Origin: Nitrososphaerota archaeon
GTDB lineage: Archaea; Thermoproteota; Nitrososphaeria; Nitrososphaerales; Nitrosopumilaceae
Length of the DNA stretch: 64,000 nt
Assembly (NCBI GenBank): GCA_028867755.1
Contig: JAGWFT010000001.1
Coordinates: 474,727 to 538,726 of the forward strand
Direction: 5' to 3'
A model generated the notes under the pieces. The model was not told the origin of the DNA. It saw only the letters and a program-made list of their open reading frames with translations, and searched no databases. The translations under genes and the position numbers were made by a program. Shown here piece by piece: positions 16,958 through 25,740 of the stretch. The stretch's first letter is position 1, and each line of letters begins with the position of its first letter.

Positions 16958-18040
16958 TTGAAGATAGGAATCATTCATGGTTTTGTGGGTGGAGGTGGAG
17001 GAACTGAAACAACTCTGCTTACTCTAATTGAAGCCTTGCTAGAGCATAAACACACCATAAACCTATACACAGTTTCTAAACCAACAGTTCAATTACCAAA
17101 AGTAAAGATCCAATCAGTTTTTCCTTTTCGTTTGCCAGCTTTTGGTTTGTATCAAAGATATCTTGAATCAAAACTAACAGAAAAGGCAAAAGACGACGAT
17201 CTAATAGTACAGGTATCTGGAGGATTGTCTTTACCATACAGAAAAGATCAAAAAATCATAATTTATTGTCACCATGATTTCAGAAATGAAACTGAAAAAG
17301 ATATTACAAAGTACAAAGGCATATGGTCTGCATATTACAAACCATACTATGTTCTAAGTCAAAGATTTGTTGATCAAATAGGAGATGAAAATATAGTACT
17401 TGTAGCAAATTCACAATTCATACAAGACTCTCTTAAGAAAAGATTTGGAAAAGATTCTGTTGTAATTTATCCTCCGGTCGATGCTGATGTATTCCAAAAT
17501 AGTGTGAATAAAGAACAGAGAATACTTACCATATCAAGGTACTCTCAGGAAAAGAATCTAGAATTTGCAATAGATGTATTAAGTGAGATAGAGGTGCCAT
17601 ATACCATTATAGGCAATACCAAGACTAGAGTAAACGAGCTGTATTACGAAAAACTAGCCACAAAAATTAAGAATCAAAAATCAATAGGGAAAATATTTCT
17701 TATGAAAAATATAGAACGTAACAAAGTGGTAGAGAACTTGGAGAAATATAAGGTGTATTTTCATGCATCGCCTGAAACCTTTGGAATATCAATTGTTGAA
17801 AGCATAGCTGCTGGATGCATCCCAATAGTCCCAAATAATTCTGCTCATAAGGAAACTGTTCCATTTGATGATTTACGCTATGAAACAGATGACAAAAAAG
17901 ATGCTCAGGAAAAAATCAAAAAGGCACTCTCAGGGAAATATGATAACCTACTAAATCAACTCAGGAGCTCTATTGATGTTTATAACAAGACGTCATTCAA
18001 GAATTCAATTGCAAGTTTTATTGAAAACATCGAGAACTGA
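16958..18040 (+). CDS. GT4-family glycosyltransferase (island copy 1)
   Basis: 360 residues. An N-terminal Rossmann domain opens with a glycine-rich HGFVGGGGGTE loop. The C-terminal domain has SRYSQEKNLEFA and the sugar-nucleotide site SPETFGISIVESIAAG with the E-x7-E pattern of GT-B retaining enzymes. It shares long blocks (EKNLEFAI, AGCIPIVPNNSA, GKYD) with the gene at 23029-24099, so the two are paralogues at either end of the island. It would transfer a sugar onto a lipid-linked or protein glycan at the cytoplasmic face. TTG start. The donor and acceptor are unknown. Confidence 0.85.
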   Translation: MKIGIIHGFVGGGGGTETTLLTLIEALLEHKHTINLYTVSKPTVQLPKVKIQSVFPFRLPAFGLYQRYLESKLTEKAKDDDLIVQVSGGLSLPYRKDQKIIIYCHHDFRNETEKDITKYKGIWSAYYKPYYVLSQRFVDQIGDENIVLVANSQFIQDSLKKRFGKDSVVIYPPVDADVFQNSVNKEQRILTISRYSQEKNLEFAIDVLSEIEVPYTIIGNTKTRVNELYYEKLATKIKNQKSIGKIFLMKNIERNKVVENLEKYKVYFHASPETFGISIVESIAAGCIPIVPNNSAHKETVPFDDLRYETDDKKDAQEKIKKALSGKYDNLLNQLRSSIDVYNKTSFKNSIASFIENIEN

Positions 18041-18046
18041 TTCTTA

Positions 18047-18766
18047 TTATTCTGAAATGTGATATTTCTTCCATCGTTCCGTGTCAAGACTCATGTCCAT
18101 GGTCAATCTAGGCCCAGTATAATCATTAATAGTCATAGGTTCAATTTCTGGGGTGGTTAGTTTGGCCAAATCAAACATTGAAATTTTCTTGTCTCCAACA
18201 ATGTGTACGTAGCCATCCAGGTTTTCTTTGTAAACATCCATTATTGCCTTGGATACGTCTTGAGCAAAGAGATATGTCCCAAATCTATCTACAAATGCAC
18301 GTGGATAGGGCCATTTCTTCTTTGCCACAAAATTGGTTCTTATAATCAAGTATTCAGTGAGTCTATTTACTTCGTATTCTCCTATCAATTTTGTCAACGC
18401 ATAGAAATTTTCAGGATATGGAATGGAGTTTTCTTTGTACATTCCAGTATGCCCATCAAAAACACAAGCAGTACTGATATAGATGAATTTAGTATTTTTT
18501 TTCTTGTCAAGAACTGCGTCTACCAAGTTTTTGGTGCCGTTTACATTTGTATTCCATGCAAGCGGTTTGTTTTCTTCACACGGTCTTATGTGAGTCATTG
18601 CAGCAGCATGTATTATGGTATCAAAACCATGATTTTTTATATAATCAATGACATTTTTCTTGTTAGATATGTCAAGCTCTTGATGTGAAGGTGCTAGTGC
18701 ATTTGGGAAAATCTTCTTTAACTCAGTGCCCAGAGCCCCATTTCCGCCCGTGATTAAAACATTCAA
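18047..18766 (-). CDS. NAD(P)-dependent nucleotide-sugar reductase, RmlD-like SDR
   Basis: 239 residues, TTG start. The Rossmann motif GGNGALG is at 7-13. A STACVF segment and the catalytic YALTK (YxxxK) indicate an extended SDR of the dTDP-4-dehydrorhamnose reductase type. It lacks the cupin tail of CapF. Next to a UDP-GlcNAc 2-epimerase-like gene and a CapE-like dehydratase, it fits the 4-keto reductase (WbvR-like) step towards a UDP-2-acetamido-2,6-dideoxy-L-hexose. The substrate is inferred from the neighbours. A dTDP-sugar role is less likely because no RmlA, B or C gene is visible here. Confidence 0.8.
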   Translation of the reverse strand: MNVLITGGNGALGTELKKIFPNALAPSHQELDISNKKNVIDYIKNHGFDTIIHAAAMTHIRPCEENKPLAWNTNVNGTKNLVDAVLDKKKNTKFIYISTACVFDGHTGMYKENSIPYPENFYALTKLIGEYEVNRLTEYLIIRTNFVAKKKWPYPRAFVDRFGTYLFAQDVSKAIMDVYKENLDGYVHIVGDKKISMFDLAKLTTPEIEPMTINDYTGPRLTMDMSLDTERWKKYHISE

Positions 18767-18817
18767 CTTTCTTCTGATGGTTTAAGTAAACTATATTGTA
18801 AACCTTTCCCGAAAATC

Positions 18818-19915
18818 TTAGTATTGTAACCTGTCTATTTTTCCGCTCAATATGTTGGCAACTCTCAAGGCAGTCTTGCCATCACCTAGTGATCTATTCC
18901 ACTCTAGATCATTTTCATGTGAGGTAATCACCTTTACTGCAGTTTCTACATTTTTTGGATTTAATCCTGCAAGTATGTTAGCTCCTTCTTCTATGTATTC
19001 TGGTCTCTCTGTGCTTTCACGTATTGTAACACACGGTTTCTTAAAATATAATGCCTCTTCTGGAACTGTACCAGAATCTGTAATGAGACAAAATGCATTC
19101 TTTTCTAATTTTGAAAAATCAAAAAAGCCAAGAGGTTTCATTAATTCAAGATTGCCTGGTATCTTTCTTTTCTTTATCTTGCTTAGCGTTCTTGGGTGTA
19201 TTGGATAGATGACCCTCTTCTTGAATCTCTTGCCTATTGCTTGCAAAGAAGAAAAGATTTTTTCCAACGACTCTGGAGAATCAACATTTTCGCTACGATG
19301 GGCAGTAACCAAAAAGTAATCATTTGGTTCTAAATTCATTTTTTCCATAATATTGCTGGATTCTATCTTAGGCGAAAAATAGTTTATGACATCAATTATT
19401 GGATTTCCTACAACGTATATCTTACCTGGATGGATATTTTCTCGAATCAGATTTTCTCTAGAGTATGTTGTATATGGAAGTAAGAGAGAAGAAAGATGAT
19501 CGATTATGATTCGATTTTTTTCTTCAGGCATACGAAAGTCATAGCTACGCATACCAGCTTCAAGATGAACTATCTTTATTTTGTGATGAGCAGCGGGAAT
19601 GGCAGCAAGTCCGCTATTTGTATCGCCCAAAATTAGTAAAACATTAGGCTTTTCCTTCAGTAGGACTTCTTCTGATTTTGTTATAATGTCTGAAACTTCT
19701 GGACCGTACTTGCCTGTCTTTATTTTCAAGTCATAATCGGGTTTGCGAATCTCAAGTTCATTAAAAAAGACAGAATTTAGCTCGTAGGTATAGTTTTGAC
19801 TCGTATTGATCATCACATGATCAAAATTCGCATCTAGCAGGGAAAAAATCCTGCTTAATCTGATTATCTCAGGCCTTGTTCCAAAAATGGACATTATTTT
19901 CATAAGATATGGCAT
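18818..19915 (-). CDS. UDP-N-acetylglucosamine 2-epimerase family (WecB/WbjD-like)
   Basis: 365 residues. Family landmarks are the FGTRPEIIRL opening, GDTNSGLA, LEAGMRS, TAHRSENV and TDSGTVPEEA, including the conserved His and acidic catalytic residues. It inverts C2 of a UDP-HexNAc. WecB makes UDP-ManNAc, while WbjD/CapG/WbvD relatives act last in L-FucNAc or L-QuiNAc synthesis. The surrounding CapE-like and RmlD-like genes favour the latter. It lies 51 bases upstream of the reductase on the same strand and is divergent from the dehydratase; the AT-rich 48-bp gap between them probably serves both. Confidence 0.88.
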   Translation of the reverse strand: MPYLMKIMSIFGTRPEIIRLSRIFSLLDANFDHVMINTSQNYTYELNSVFFNELEIRKPDYDLKIKTGKYGPEVSDIITKSEEVLLKEKPNVLLILGDTNSGLAAIPAAHHKIKIVHLEAGMRSYDFRMPEEKNRIIIDHLSSLLLPYTTYSRENLIRENIHPGKIYVVGNPIIDVINYFSPKIESSNIMEKMNLEPNDYFLVTAHRSENVDSPESLEKIFSSLQAIGKRFKKRVIYPIHPRTLSKIKKRKIPGNLELMKPLGFFDFSKLEKNAFCLITDSGTVPEEALYFKKPCVTIRESTERPEYIEEGANILAGLNPKNVETAVKVITSHENDLEWNRSLGDGKTALRVANILSGKIDRLQY

Positions 19916-19930
19916 GATGTTATTGCCAAA

Positions 19931-19938
19931 TTTAAAAG
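19931..19938 (+). promoter_or_regulatory. TATA box of the CapE-like gene
   Basis: TTTAAAAG lies 26-33 bases before ATG 19964, the spacing for a leaderless transcript. The same AT-rich patch read on the minus strand could serve the divergent epimerase. Confidence 0.5.
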
Positions 19939-19963
19939 GTTTTCAGATGACCAAATTAATTTC

Positions 19964-21028
19964 ATGGTTTGCACAATTGAGCAATTAAGACTTATTAACT
20001 CAATGTCAATCATTGCATTTGAGTTGGACTATTCGTCGGTCATAAATGACCAAAATATTCTGATAACTGGTGGTACAGGAAGCTTTGGCCACCAAATGAT
20101 AAAGGAACTGATGGTATACAAACCAAGACTTATCAGAATTTTCAGCAGAGATGAAGATAAACAACATCTTATGAGACAAGAGTTCGCAAATGACATTATA
20201 ATTAAGAGAATGCAGTTTGCCATAGGGGACGTTAGAGATTATGATAGGCTTTATACTGTAACAAAAGACATCGATATAATATTTCATGCAGCAGCACTAA
20301 AACAAGTTCCTACTGTGGAATCTCATCCTTTTGAGGCTGTAAAGACTAACATAATTGGTGCATACAACATAGTCAAGGCTTCTGTTGTAAGAAAAGTATC
20401 TCAAGTAGTTGCCATAAGTACTGACAAGGCAGTCAAGCCGGTTAATGCTATGGGTATGACAAAAGCATTGCAAGAAAAAATAATTCTCTCTGACGATCTA
20501 TCAAAAGACGATACAACATTTTCTTGTGTTAGATATGGCAATGTACTTGGCAGTAGGGGGAGCGTTATGCCATTATGGGATATGAAGATAGAGAAAAAAG
20601 AACCGCTTCCTATCACTCATCCTAATATGACTCGATTTATGCTAACTTTGAGTCAAGCCATAGATCTTGTCTTTTATTCTATAAAAAATGGAAAAGGGGG
20701 AGAGATATTTGTCAAAAAAGCACCTGCTGCCAAAATAGTTGATCTTGCAAAGGCATATGCACAATTGAAGACAAACAACAAAGACTATCCTATAAAATAC
20801 ATCGGTATTAGGGCAGGTGAAAAAATTGATGAGATTCTAGTTTCCGAAGAAGAGATGAGACGTGTAGAAGAAAGAAAGGATCATTTTGTGATAAAACGGG
20901 AAGAAGAATTTGATATGCAATCACTGAAAAGACCTGTTAAAGTAAAGGAATATGGTTCTGCCACTGTCAAGCATTTGAACAAAAATGAACTAATGGAACT
21001 CATGAAAAAACTCAGATGGATTACTTGA
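19964..21028 (+). CDS. UDP-GlcNAc 4,6-dehydratase/5-epimerase, CapE/WbjB-like
   Basis: 354 residues. After a short extension, the Rossmann loop TGGTGSFG appears near residues 36-43. IFSRDEDKQ, FHAAALKQVP, STDKAVKPVNAMG (the YxxxK tyrosine is replaced by Met, as in this family) and RYGNVLGSRGSV are the CapE/FlaA1 signatures. It dehydrates UDP-GlcNAc at C4/C6 and epimerises C5 to give an L-arabino 4-keto sugar. The C-terminus differs from the bacterial enzymes after about residue 310. The promoter supports ATG 19964, although ATG 20003 would be closer to the bacterial start. Confidence 0.87.
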   Translation: MVCTIEQLRLINSMSIIAFELDYSSVINDQNILITGGTGSFGHQMIKELMVYKPRLIRIFSRDEDKQHLMRQEFANDIIIKRMQFAIGDVRDYDRLYTVTKDIDIIFHAAALKQVPTVESHPFEAVKTNIIGAYNIVKASVVRKVSQVVAISTDKAVKPVNAMGMTKALQEKIILSDDLSKDDTTFSCVRYGNVLGSRGSVMPLWDMKIEKKEPLPITHPNMTRFMLTLSQAIDLVFYSIKNGKGGEIFVKKAPAAKIVDLAKAYAQLKTNNKDYPIKYIGIRAGEKIDEILVSEEEMRRVEERKDHFVIKREEEFDMQSLKRPVKVKEYGSATVKHLNKNELMELMKKLRWIT

Positions 21029-21190
21029 TTTTATAGGCATTTTGTAAATATGGCATACATTAGAGGTTCTGCCCAAATGGATTTCTATTCATTATGGGAA
21101 ATTCTGACTCGAATTATTTCATAGATCGGTTAACAAAAACTATCAATAACTGTCAAACATATAACTACTGAGAAAGTAATGAAAAATACA

Positions 21191-21673
21191 ATGAATAGAA
21201 AGAAGAAAGGATTTAGAGGGTTCTATTATTTTAGGATGGGTTATACCACTTACTTTGCTATACTGATGGGTGCAATTAACACTTTATCTTCAACCTATTT
21301 TCTTTCCATAAAAAAATCACCGTGGTTGCTTGATATGTTTCCAACCTTTACAGGTTATGTGATTCTTCTAATCTCAATTGGTGTACCAATAGTGATTTTG
21401 ACTGGATGGTTACATCTTAAAAGAACTGGTACATATGCTGCAGAAGCTGATATTACTAATGAAGCTCATCCATATAACTATAAACTAGCACCTGGTTATC
21501 TGAAAGAAGTATTTGGTCCAACTTATCTAGCTATACTTAAGATTAACATAAAAAAAGTCAAGGGTGAAAAATTAACCAATGAAGAAATTCTTGAAATCAG
21601 AAAATTAGAAGATCAGCTTATGAAGCTTATAGATGGGGAACATGTAGGTAATCCTCCAAAAGGTGCATTTTAG
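21191..21673 (+). CDS. Two-TM protein of unknown function (tandem copy A)
   Basis: 160 residues from ATG 21191, which sits 26-33 bases after CATATAAC; ATG 21179 is the alternative. Two hydrophobic segments (about residues 18-40 and 50-72) are followed by HLKR and a soluble tail with PYNYKLAPGYLKE. The downstream gene shares FR-x2-YYFR-x-GY-x2-YF, HLKR, an E-x-DI-x2-E block and PYNYKL-x-PG, so they are paralogues separated by 2 bases. I do not recognise the family. Position among glycosyltransferases suggests an envelope or glycan role. A small membrane partner of a transferase is one option. Confidence 0.7.
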   Translation: MNRKKKGFRGFYYFRMGYTTYFAILMGAINTLSSTYFLSIKKSPWLLDMFPTFTGYVILLISIGVPIVILTGWLHLKRTGTYAAEADITNEAHPYNYKLAPGYLKEVFGPTYLAILKINIKKVKGEKLTNEEILEIRKLEDQLMKLIDGEHVGNPPKGAF

Positions 21674-21675
21674 AA

Positions 21676-22161
21676 ATGAAGAAAAAATTACCATTTAGAG
21701 CTTGGTACTACTTTCGCGTAGGATATGTTCAATATTTTACATTTATCTTAGCACTTGCTAATATGTTTACAATTACATATTATCTTGTAATCACACATGA
21801 TCCATCTCTAAAGATTGTATTTCCAAGCTTTTCAGCATATGTTGTTATATCTACATTGATTGGCATTCCATTATTGGTACTTGTGGGATTTGTGCACTTG
21901 AAACGCTCACACGCATTCACATCGGAAATGGACATTTCAGTTGAATCAAACCCATATAACTACAAACTTTATCCTGGTATCCTAAGAGAATGTATGGCAC
22001 CATTGTATTTAGAATTGCTAATACTTGGACGAAAGTCTCTTTCTGATGAAAAAATGACTGAGGAAGAAATTGAAAAATTGGAAATATTGCAGAAAAAACT
22101 CGACTTCATTTCTCAAGGTGGAAGTCTCCAAACTCTGAACGCTAAAAACAAGACGTTATGA
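21676..22161 (+). CDS. Two-TM protein of unknown function (tandem copy B)
   Basis: 161 residues with the same layout as its upstream neighbour: aromatic N-terminal motif FRAWYYFRVGY, two membrane segments, HLKRSHAF, EMDISVESNPYNYKLYPG and an acidic, helical C-terminus. The stop codon overlaps the start of the GT2 gene (ATGA, 22158-22161), so the two proteins and the GT2 enzyme are translated from one message. No known domain. The retained PYNYKL-x-PG block after divergence of the copies suggests a functional site. Confidence 0.72.
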   Translation: MKKKLPFRAWYYFRVGYVQYFTFILALANMFTITYYLVITHDPSLKIVFPSFSAYVVISTLIGIPLLVLVGFVHLKRSHAFTSEMDISVESNPYNYKLYPGILRECMAPLYLELLILGRKSLSDEKMTEEEIEKLEILQKKLDFISQGGSLQTLNAKNKTL

Positions 22162-23036
22162 AAGTATCAATTATTATACCTGTGTATAATGCAACAAAAT
22201 ACATTGATGAATGTATTAAATCTGCATTGGATCAAACCTATGAGGATATTGAAGTTATCGCTGTAGATGATGGTTCAAAGGATGACTCACTTCAAAAACT
22301 ACAAAAATATACTGACAAAATAAAAATCATATCTAAAAAAAATGGAGGCACACCAACAGCTCTTAATTCTGGTATCAAAGTTATGACTGGTGAATGGTTC
22401 AAGTGGCTAAGTGCTGATGATTTATTGGAAAAAAATGCGATTGAAGTTTTAATTAATGAAACAAAACAACTTGGAAATAACTCGAAATTGTGTATCTTAT
22501 ACTCTAATTATGATCTAATCGATCACGACAGTAAAATTGTGGGTGAGTTCATAGAACCAAACTACAACCAACTAGGAAGCTTTCAACAAAGTGTAATTCT
22601 ACTTGATCATTACTATGGCAATGGAACTACTAGTCTTATTCACAAATCTCTTTTCGACAAATTTGGTCTCTTCGACGAAAAAATAGGATTCCAAGAAGAT
22701 TATGAGTTTTGGCTCAGATGTTGCATTTTCCATAACTGTAATTTACATTTGATTCCACAAAAACTAGCAAGATATAGAATTCACGAAGGGCAATTAACCA
22801 AAAAGAAGATAAACGAATCTTTAGTACATGCAAATCTTATAAGAAATCTTATTTTAAATAAATTACCTATCGACAAGAAAAATCTTTACCTAGAAGCATT
22901 AAAAAAATATCGAAAGCAAAAACCCATGAGTATAAGAGTCAGAAGACAAATTAGAGATATTATGATTCGAGTCTTGCCAAAAAACATGTCTAGTTCTATT
23001 ATCCAATCTTATGTGAATGGAAAAAAGACTAATTGA
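22158..23036 (+). CDS. GT2-family glycosyltransferase
   Basis: 292 residues of GT-A fold. The N-terminus VSIIIPVYNATKYI, nucleotide-binding VDDGSKDDS (about 36-44), the metal-binding SADD and an ED-x-EFWLR segment, which fits the catalytic-base region, are all present. It lacks membrane segments and so acts at the cytoplasmic side, probably adding a sugar to a lipid-linked glycan. It is coupled by a 4-bp overlap to the tandem two-TM gene, and its 3' end overlaps the convergent GT4 gene by 8 bp. Confidence 0.88.
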   Translation: MKVSIIIPVYNATKYIDECIKSALDQTYEDIEVIAVDDGSKDDSLQKLQKYTDKIKIISKKNGGTPTALNSGIKVMTGEWFKWLSADDLLEKNAIEVLINETKQLGNNSKLCILYSNYDLIDHDSKIVGEFIEPNYNQLGSFQQSVILLDHYYGNGTTSLIHKSLFDKFGLFDEKIGFQEDYEFWLRCCIFHNCNLHLIPQKLARYRIHEGQLTKKKINESLVHANLIRNLILNKLPIDKKNLYLEALKKYRKQKPMSIRVRRQIRDIMIRVLPKNMSSSIIQSYVNGKKTN

Positions 23037-24099
23037 TGGATTCAATCTCTTTCAATAATTCTTTTTGGAAATTCTCCACAGAAAATTTTTCTATATATTG
23101 TCTCAACATGGGCTTCAAATGATCATATTTACCTCCTAGCGCATCCTTAAGCTTATTGACAGCATCTTCTTTATCTTTAAATCTCAAAGCATCTATTGGA
23201 ACTGTTTCTGCAAAAGCAGAATTGTTTGGTACTATTGGGATACATCCTGCAGAGATTGCTTCTACAACGGCTATTCCAAAAGTTTCTTTCGATGGATGAA
23301 AATAGACTTTTGCTGAACCTAATGAATTTTCAATCTCGATATTAGATAGATTATAAAATAAAGATATGTTTTTTGAATCTATATTATTCTTTAAATCATT
23401 ACATAGTTTTATTTGAGAACCAAGTCTAGCATTACCAATTAATTCGTAATCAAAGTTGCTTGATTTTACTACCTGTATTGCAAATTCAAGATTTTTCTCT
23501 GGAGAAAATCTTGAAAGAGTAACTATTTTATTTTTTTTGAGATTATCAAAATACTTTGCAAATTTTTTTATATCTACTGGTGGATAAATAACCTTTGATT
23601 CTTTCTGAATTATTTTATTTATTATATTTTTAGTATAATTTGAGTTGGACACAAGTTTAACTGAAGAACTTTGTAGGACTTCAAAAGTTCTCTTAACATT
23701 TTTTTGGATTATCTTGTAATACTGACTTTTCAATCCATGGAATTTTTTATGTAAGAATTCATAATCTGCCTCAAAAGTAGAATGACAATAAAGTATAACC
23801 TTCTTTGTAGTTTTTTCTAATGAAAGTCCACCACTGCTAATAACTAGGACGTCTTCTTGATTTGCATTACTAAACAGTCGTTGAATTTCTTTCATTCGTT
23901 GATATTTCCAAAAAGATGGAAAATTATGACGGTTAGTTCTATGTACTTTAAAATTTTGTGTCTCTTCAATTACGGGAGGTTCTACTGTATATAGAGTTGT
24001 GAAATGTTCCGTTTTCTTCAAGGCATCTAAAATATGCATGGTAGTATTCTCTGCGCCACCAAATACTTTGAATGAAGGATGAATTATACCAATATTCAC
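23029..24099 (-). CDS. GT4-family glycosyltransferase (island copy 2)
   Basis: 356 residues, GTG start. GT-B fold: FGGAENT loop near the N-terminus, SRFSPEKNLEFAIQVV, and the donor site SKETFGIAVVEAISAG with E-x7-E. It is a paralogue of the gene at 16958-18040, sharing AGCIPIVPNNSA, ETVP and GKYD in the same order. The coding sequence looks richer in A+T than the housekeeping genes, as is common in surface-glycan loci. The acceptor and donor are unknown. Confidence 0.85.
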   Translation of the reverse strand: MNIGIIHPSFKVFGGAENTTMHILDALKKTEHFTTLYTVEPPVIEETQNFKVHRTNRHNFPSFWKYQRMKEIQRLFSNANQEDVLVISSGGLSLEKTTKKVILYCHSTFEADYEFLHKKFHGLKSQYYKIIQKNVKRTFEVLQSSSVKLVSNSNYTKNIINKIIQKESKVIYPPVDIKKFAKYFDNLKKNKIVTLSRFSPEKNLEFAIQVVKSSNFDYELIGNARLGSQIKLCNDLKNNIDSKNISLFYNLSNIEIENSLGSAKVYFHPSKETFGIAVVEAISAGCIPIVPNNSAFAETVPIDALRFKDKEDAVNKLKDALGGKYDHLKPMLRQYIEKFSVENFQKELLKEIESIN

Positions 24100-24203
24100 T
24101 ATGGATTAAATTTCAGAGCTTGATATAACTCATTTTGACTTATGTTAAATTTTTGTAATAATATAATAATATTTTTTATGTTAAATTTTTTACAATGGGA
24201 TGG

Positions 24204-24211
24204 TATATTTA
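24204..24211 (+). promoter_or_regulatory. TATA box of the 24234 methyltransferase gene
   Basis: TATATTTA lies 23-30 bases before TTG 24234, supporting a leaderless transcript and the TTG start. Confidence 0.45.
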
Positions 24212-24233
24212 GGAATAATTTAATTAAGGTGTA

Positions 24234-24812
24234 TTGAATTGGCTTGGAAATATAATCCAGAGACATGTATCTGACAATGATACAGTAGTTGATCTTGGAT
24301 GTGGAATAATGCAAGCTACTACAGACATACTTGAACAGATGTCTGAAAACCAAAACACCAAATACCGCATCAAGAAAAAATTGTTCAAATCTAGTAATTT
24401 AAAGTGTAAATTAATTCTTGGATGTGACTTGTGGGAAGATTATCTTAAGGTTGCAAATAGATATTGGCCAGTAATAAAACTTGGAATGAATGAATTGAAC
24501 AAACTTGTTGACAATAGTTTTGACATTGTTCTTTGTCTTGATGTTTTAGAACACTTGGAATTACAAGAAGCGCTTTACGCAATAGAACACATGAAAAGGA
24601 TTGCTAGAAGAAAAGTCATAATTTATACTCCTTCAAAGTATATTACTAATGAGGAACATGTTGATAACGCATGGGGATTAGGCGAAAATCCATATCAAAT
24701 ACACAAGTGTTTCCTTGAACCTGAAACATTGACAAATCTGGGATTTGATATATCGTTTCCAGAACCAGATAAAAATACCTTGGGAATATTCAATAAAAGT
24801 AGTACCACTTAA
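24234..24812 (+). CDS. Class I SAM-dependent methyltransferase
   Basis: 192 residues. Motif I VVDLGCGIMQAT (about 18-29) binds SAM, and the motif IV-like stretch FDIVLCLDVLEHLE and a post-motif YTPSKY follow. A TTG start is used because no ATG precedes motif I and a TATA box is correctly spaced. In the glycan island it may methylate a sugar, but small-molecule or lipid substrates are equally possible. Confidence 0.75.
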   Translation: MNWLGNIIQRHVSDNDTVVDLGCGIMQATTDILEQMSENQNTKYRIKKKLFKSSNLKCKLILGCDLWEDYLKVANRYWPVIKLGMNELNKLVDNSFDIVLCLDVLEHLELQEALYAIEHMKRIARRKVIIYTPSKYITNEEHVDNAWGLGENPYQIHKCFLEPETLTNLGFDISFPEPDKNTLGIFNKSSTT

Positions 24813-24937
24813 TTCTCTAGTTATGAAAATATTAGTCTAGGTAGAATATATCCAAGACGATTCAGACCATGTATTAATAAGATCATTTTTCAAATGGATA
24901 AGGCTATTATTTGTCCATTCATAACAAAATGTGTTTG

Positions 24938-25714
24938 ATGTTAAAAGATGTAATCTGTGGTCTTGGAGAAATTGGCATGCCAATTTTCAAATTAATATCT
25001 CGCAATATGAAAATTATAGGATATGATATTAATCTACATTTATCGAATGAAAAAAAGCTTGTAATGTATTCATCAATTCCAACAGAATTACTGCATATAT
25101 GTATTCCATATAACAAAAAATTCGAAATAAATGTTCTTGATCTGGTATCAAGATTTAATCCTAGAGCTATTGTTATTCATAGTACAATAAAGCCTGGTAC
25201 TACAGAAAGGTTACAAAAAAGACTTTCCATTCCTGTTATTTATAGTGCAACTAGGGGTGTACATAAACGAATGATAGAAGATCTTAAGAGATATACAAAA
25301 TTTTATTCTGTATACAACTGGGCTCCAAAGTCAAGATGGGCAAAAAAGATTTATCAAAATAGAATGAAAAAAGCAGGAATAAAAACAAAAACAATGTCAA
25401 ACCCACTTACTCTTGAACTAGCAAAGATTGTTGTTGATACATCATACTATGGTTGGTTGATAAACTATGCTCAACTTAGCAACATGATTGCTATCAAACA
25501 TAAGATAGATTATGACGAAATGTGGTCGTATGCAGATGAGATTCACAAATATTTGGGAAACAGACCAAAGATGTTTCCGGGATTTATTGGGGGTCATTGT
25601 GTTATACCTAATCTTGATTTGATAGATGATGATGCTATTAAACTGATAAAAGAGATCAATTCTGACTATGCCATGGTCTTAAAAAACAGACAAGCACTTG
25701 ACAAGAAATATTGA
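24938..25714 (+). CDS. Shortened UDP-sugar dehydrogenase-like protein
   Basis: 258 residues from ATG 24938; TTG 24911 and ATG 24929 are in-frame alternatives. It has an N-terminal NAD loop CGLGEIGMP, the HSTIKPGTT segment (81-89) and a GFIGGHCVIP segment whose Cys221 aligns with the catalytic cysteine of WecC/UDP-glucose dehydrogenases. Those enzymes have about 430 residues; here the C-terminal UDP-binding domain is absent and the stop comes some 35 residues after the cysteine. It may oxidise a different substrate, need a partner, or be a decayed copy. The reading frame itself is clean. Confidence 0.62.
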   Translation: MLKDVICGLGEIGMPIFKLISRNMKIIGYDINLHLSNEKKLVMYSSIPTELLHICIPYNKKFEINVLDLVSRFNPRAIVIHSTIKPGTTERLQKRLSIPVIYSATRGVHKRMIEDLKRYTKFYSVYNWAPKSRWAKKIYQNRMKKAGIKTKTMSNPLTLELAKIVVDTSYYGWLINYAQLSNMIAIKHKIDYDEMWSYADEIHKYLGNRPKMFPGFIGGHCVIPNLDLIDDDAIKLIKEINSDYAMVLKNRQALDKKY

Positions 25715-25740
25715 AAACTTTTCATTGTTATATTGAATGG

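Noticed and set aside
18203-18688. 161-codon plus-strand frame inside the RmlD-like gene
   Set aside because: Shadow of the real minus-strand gene; Cys/Phe/Tyr-rich and without motifs.
21050-21124. 24-codon frame in the gap after the CapE-like gene
   Set aside because: Too short to support, with no ribosome-binding site or correctly spaced promoter. It could be a remnant but nothing identifies it.
24099-24353. 84-codon minus-strand frame upstream of the GT4 gene
   Set aside because: It overlaps the methyltransferase start and its TATA box; low-complexity hydrophobic residues only.
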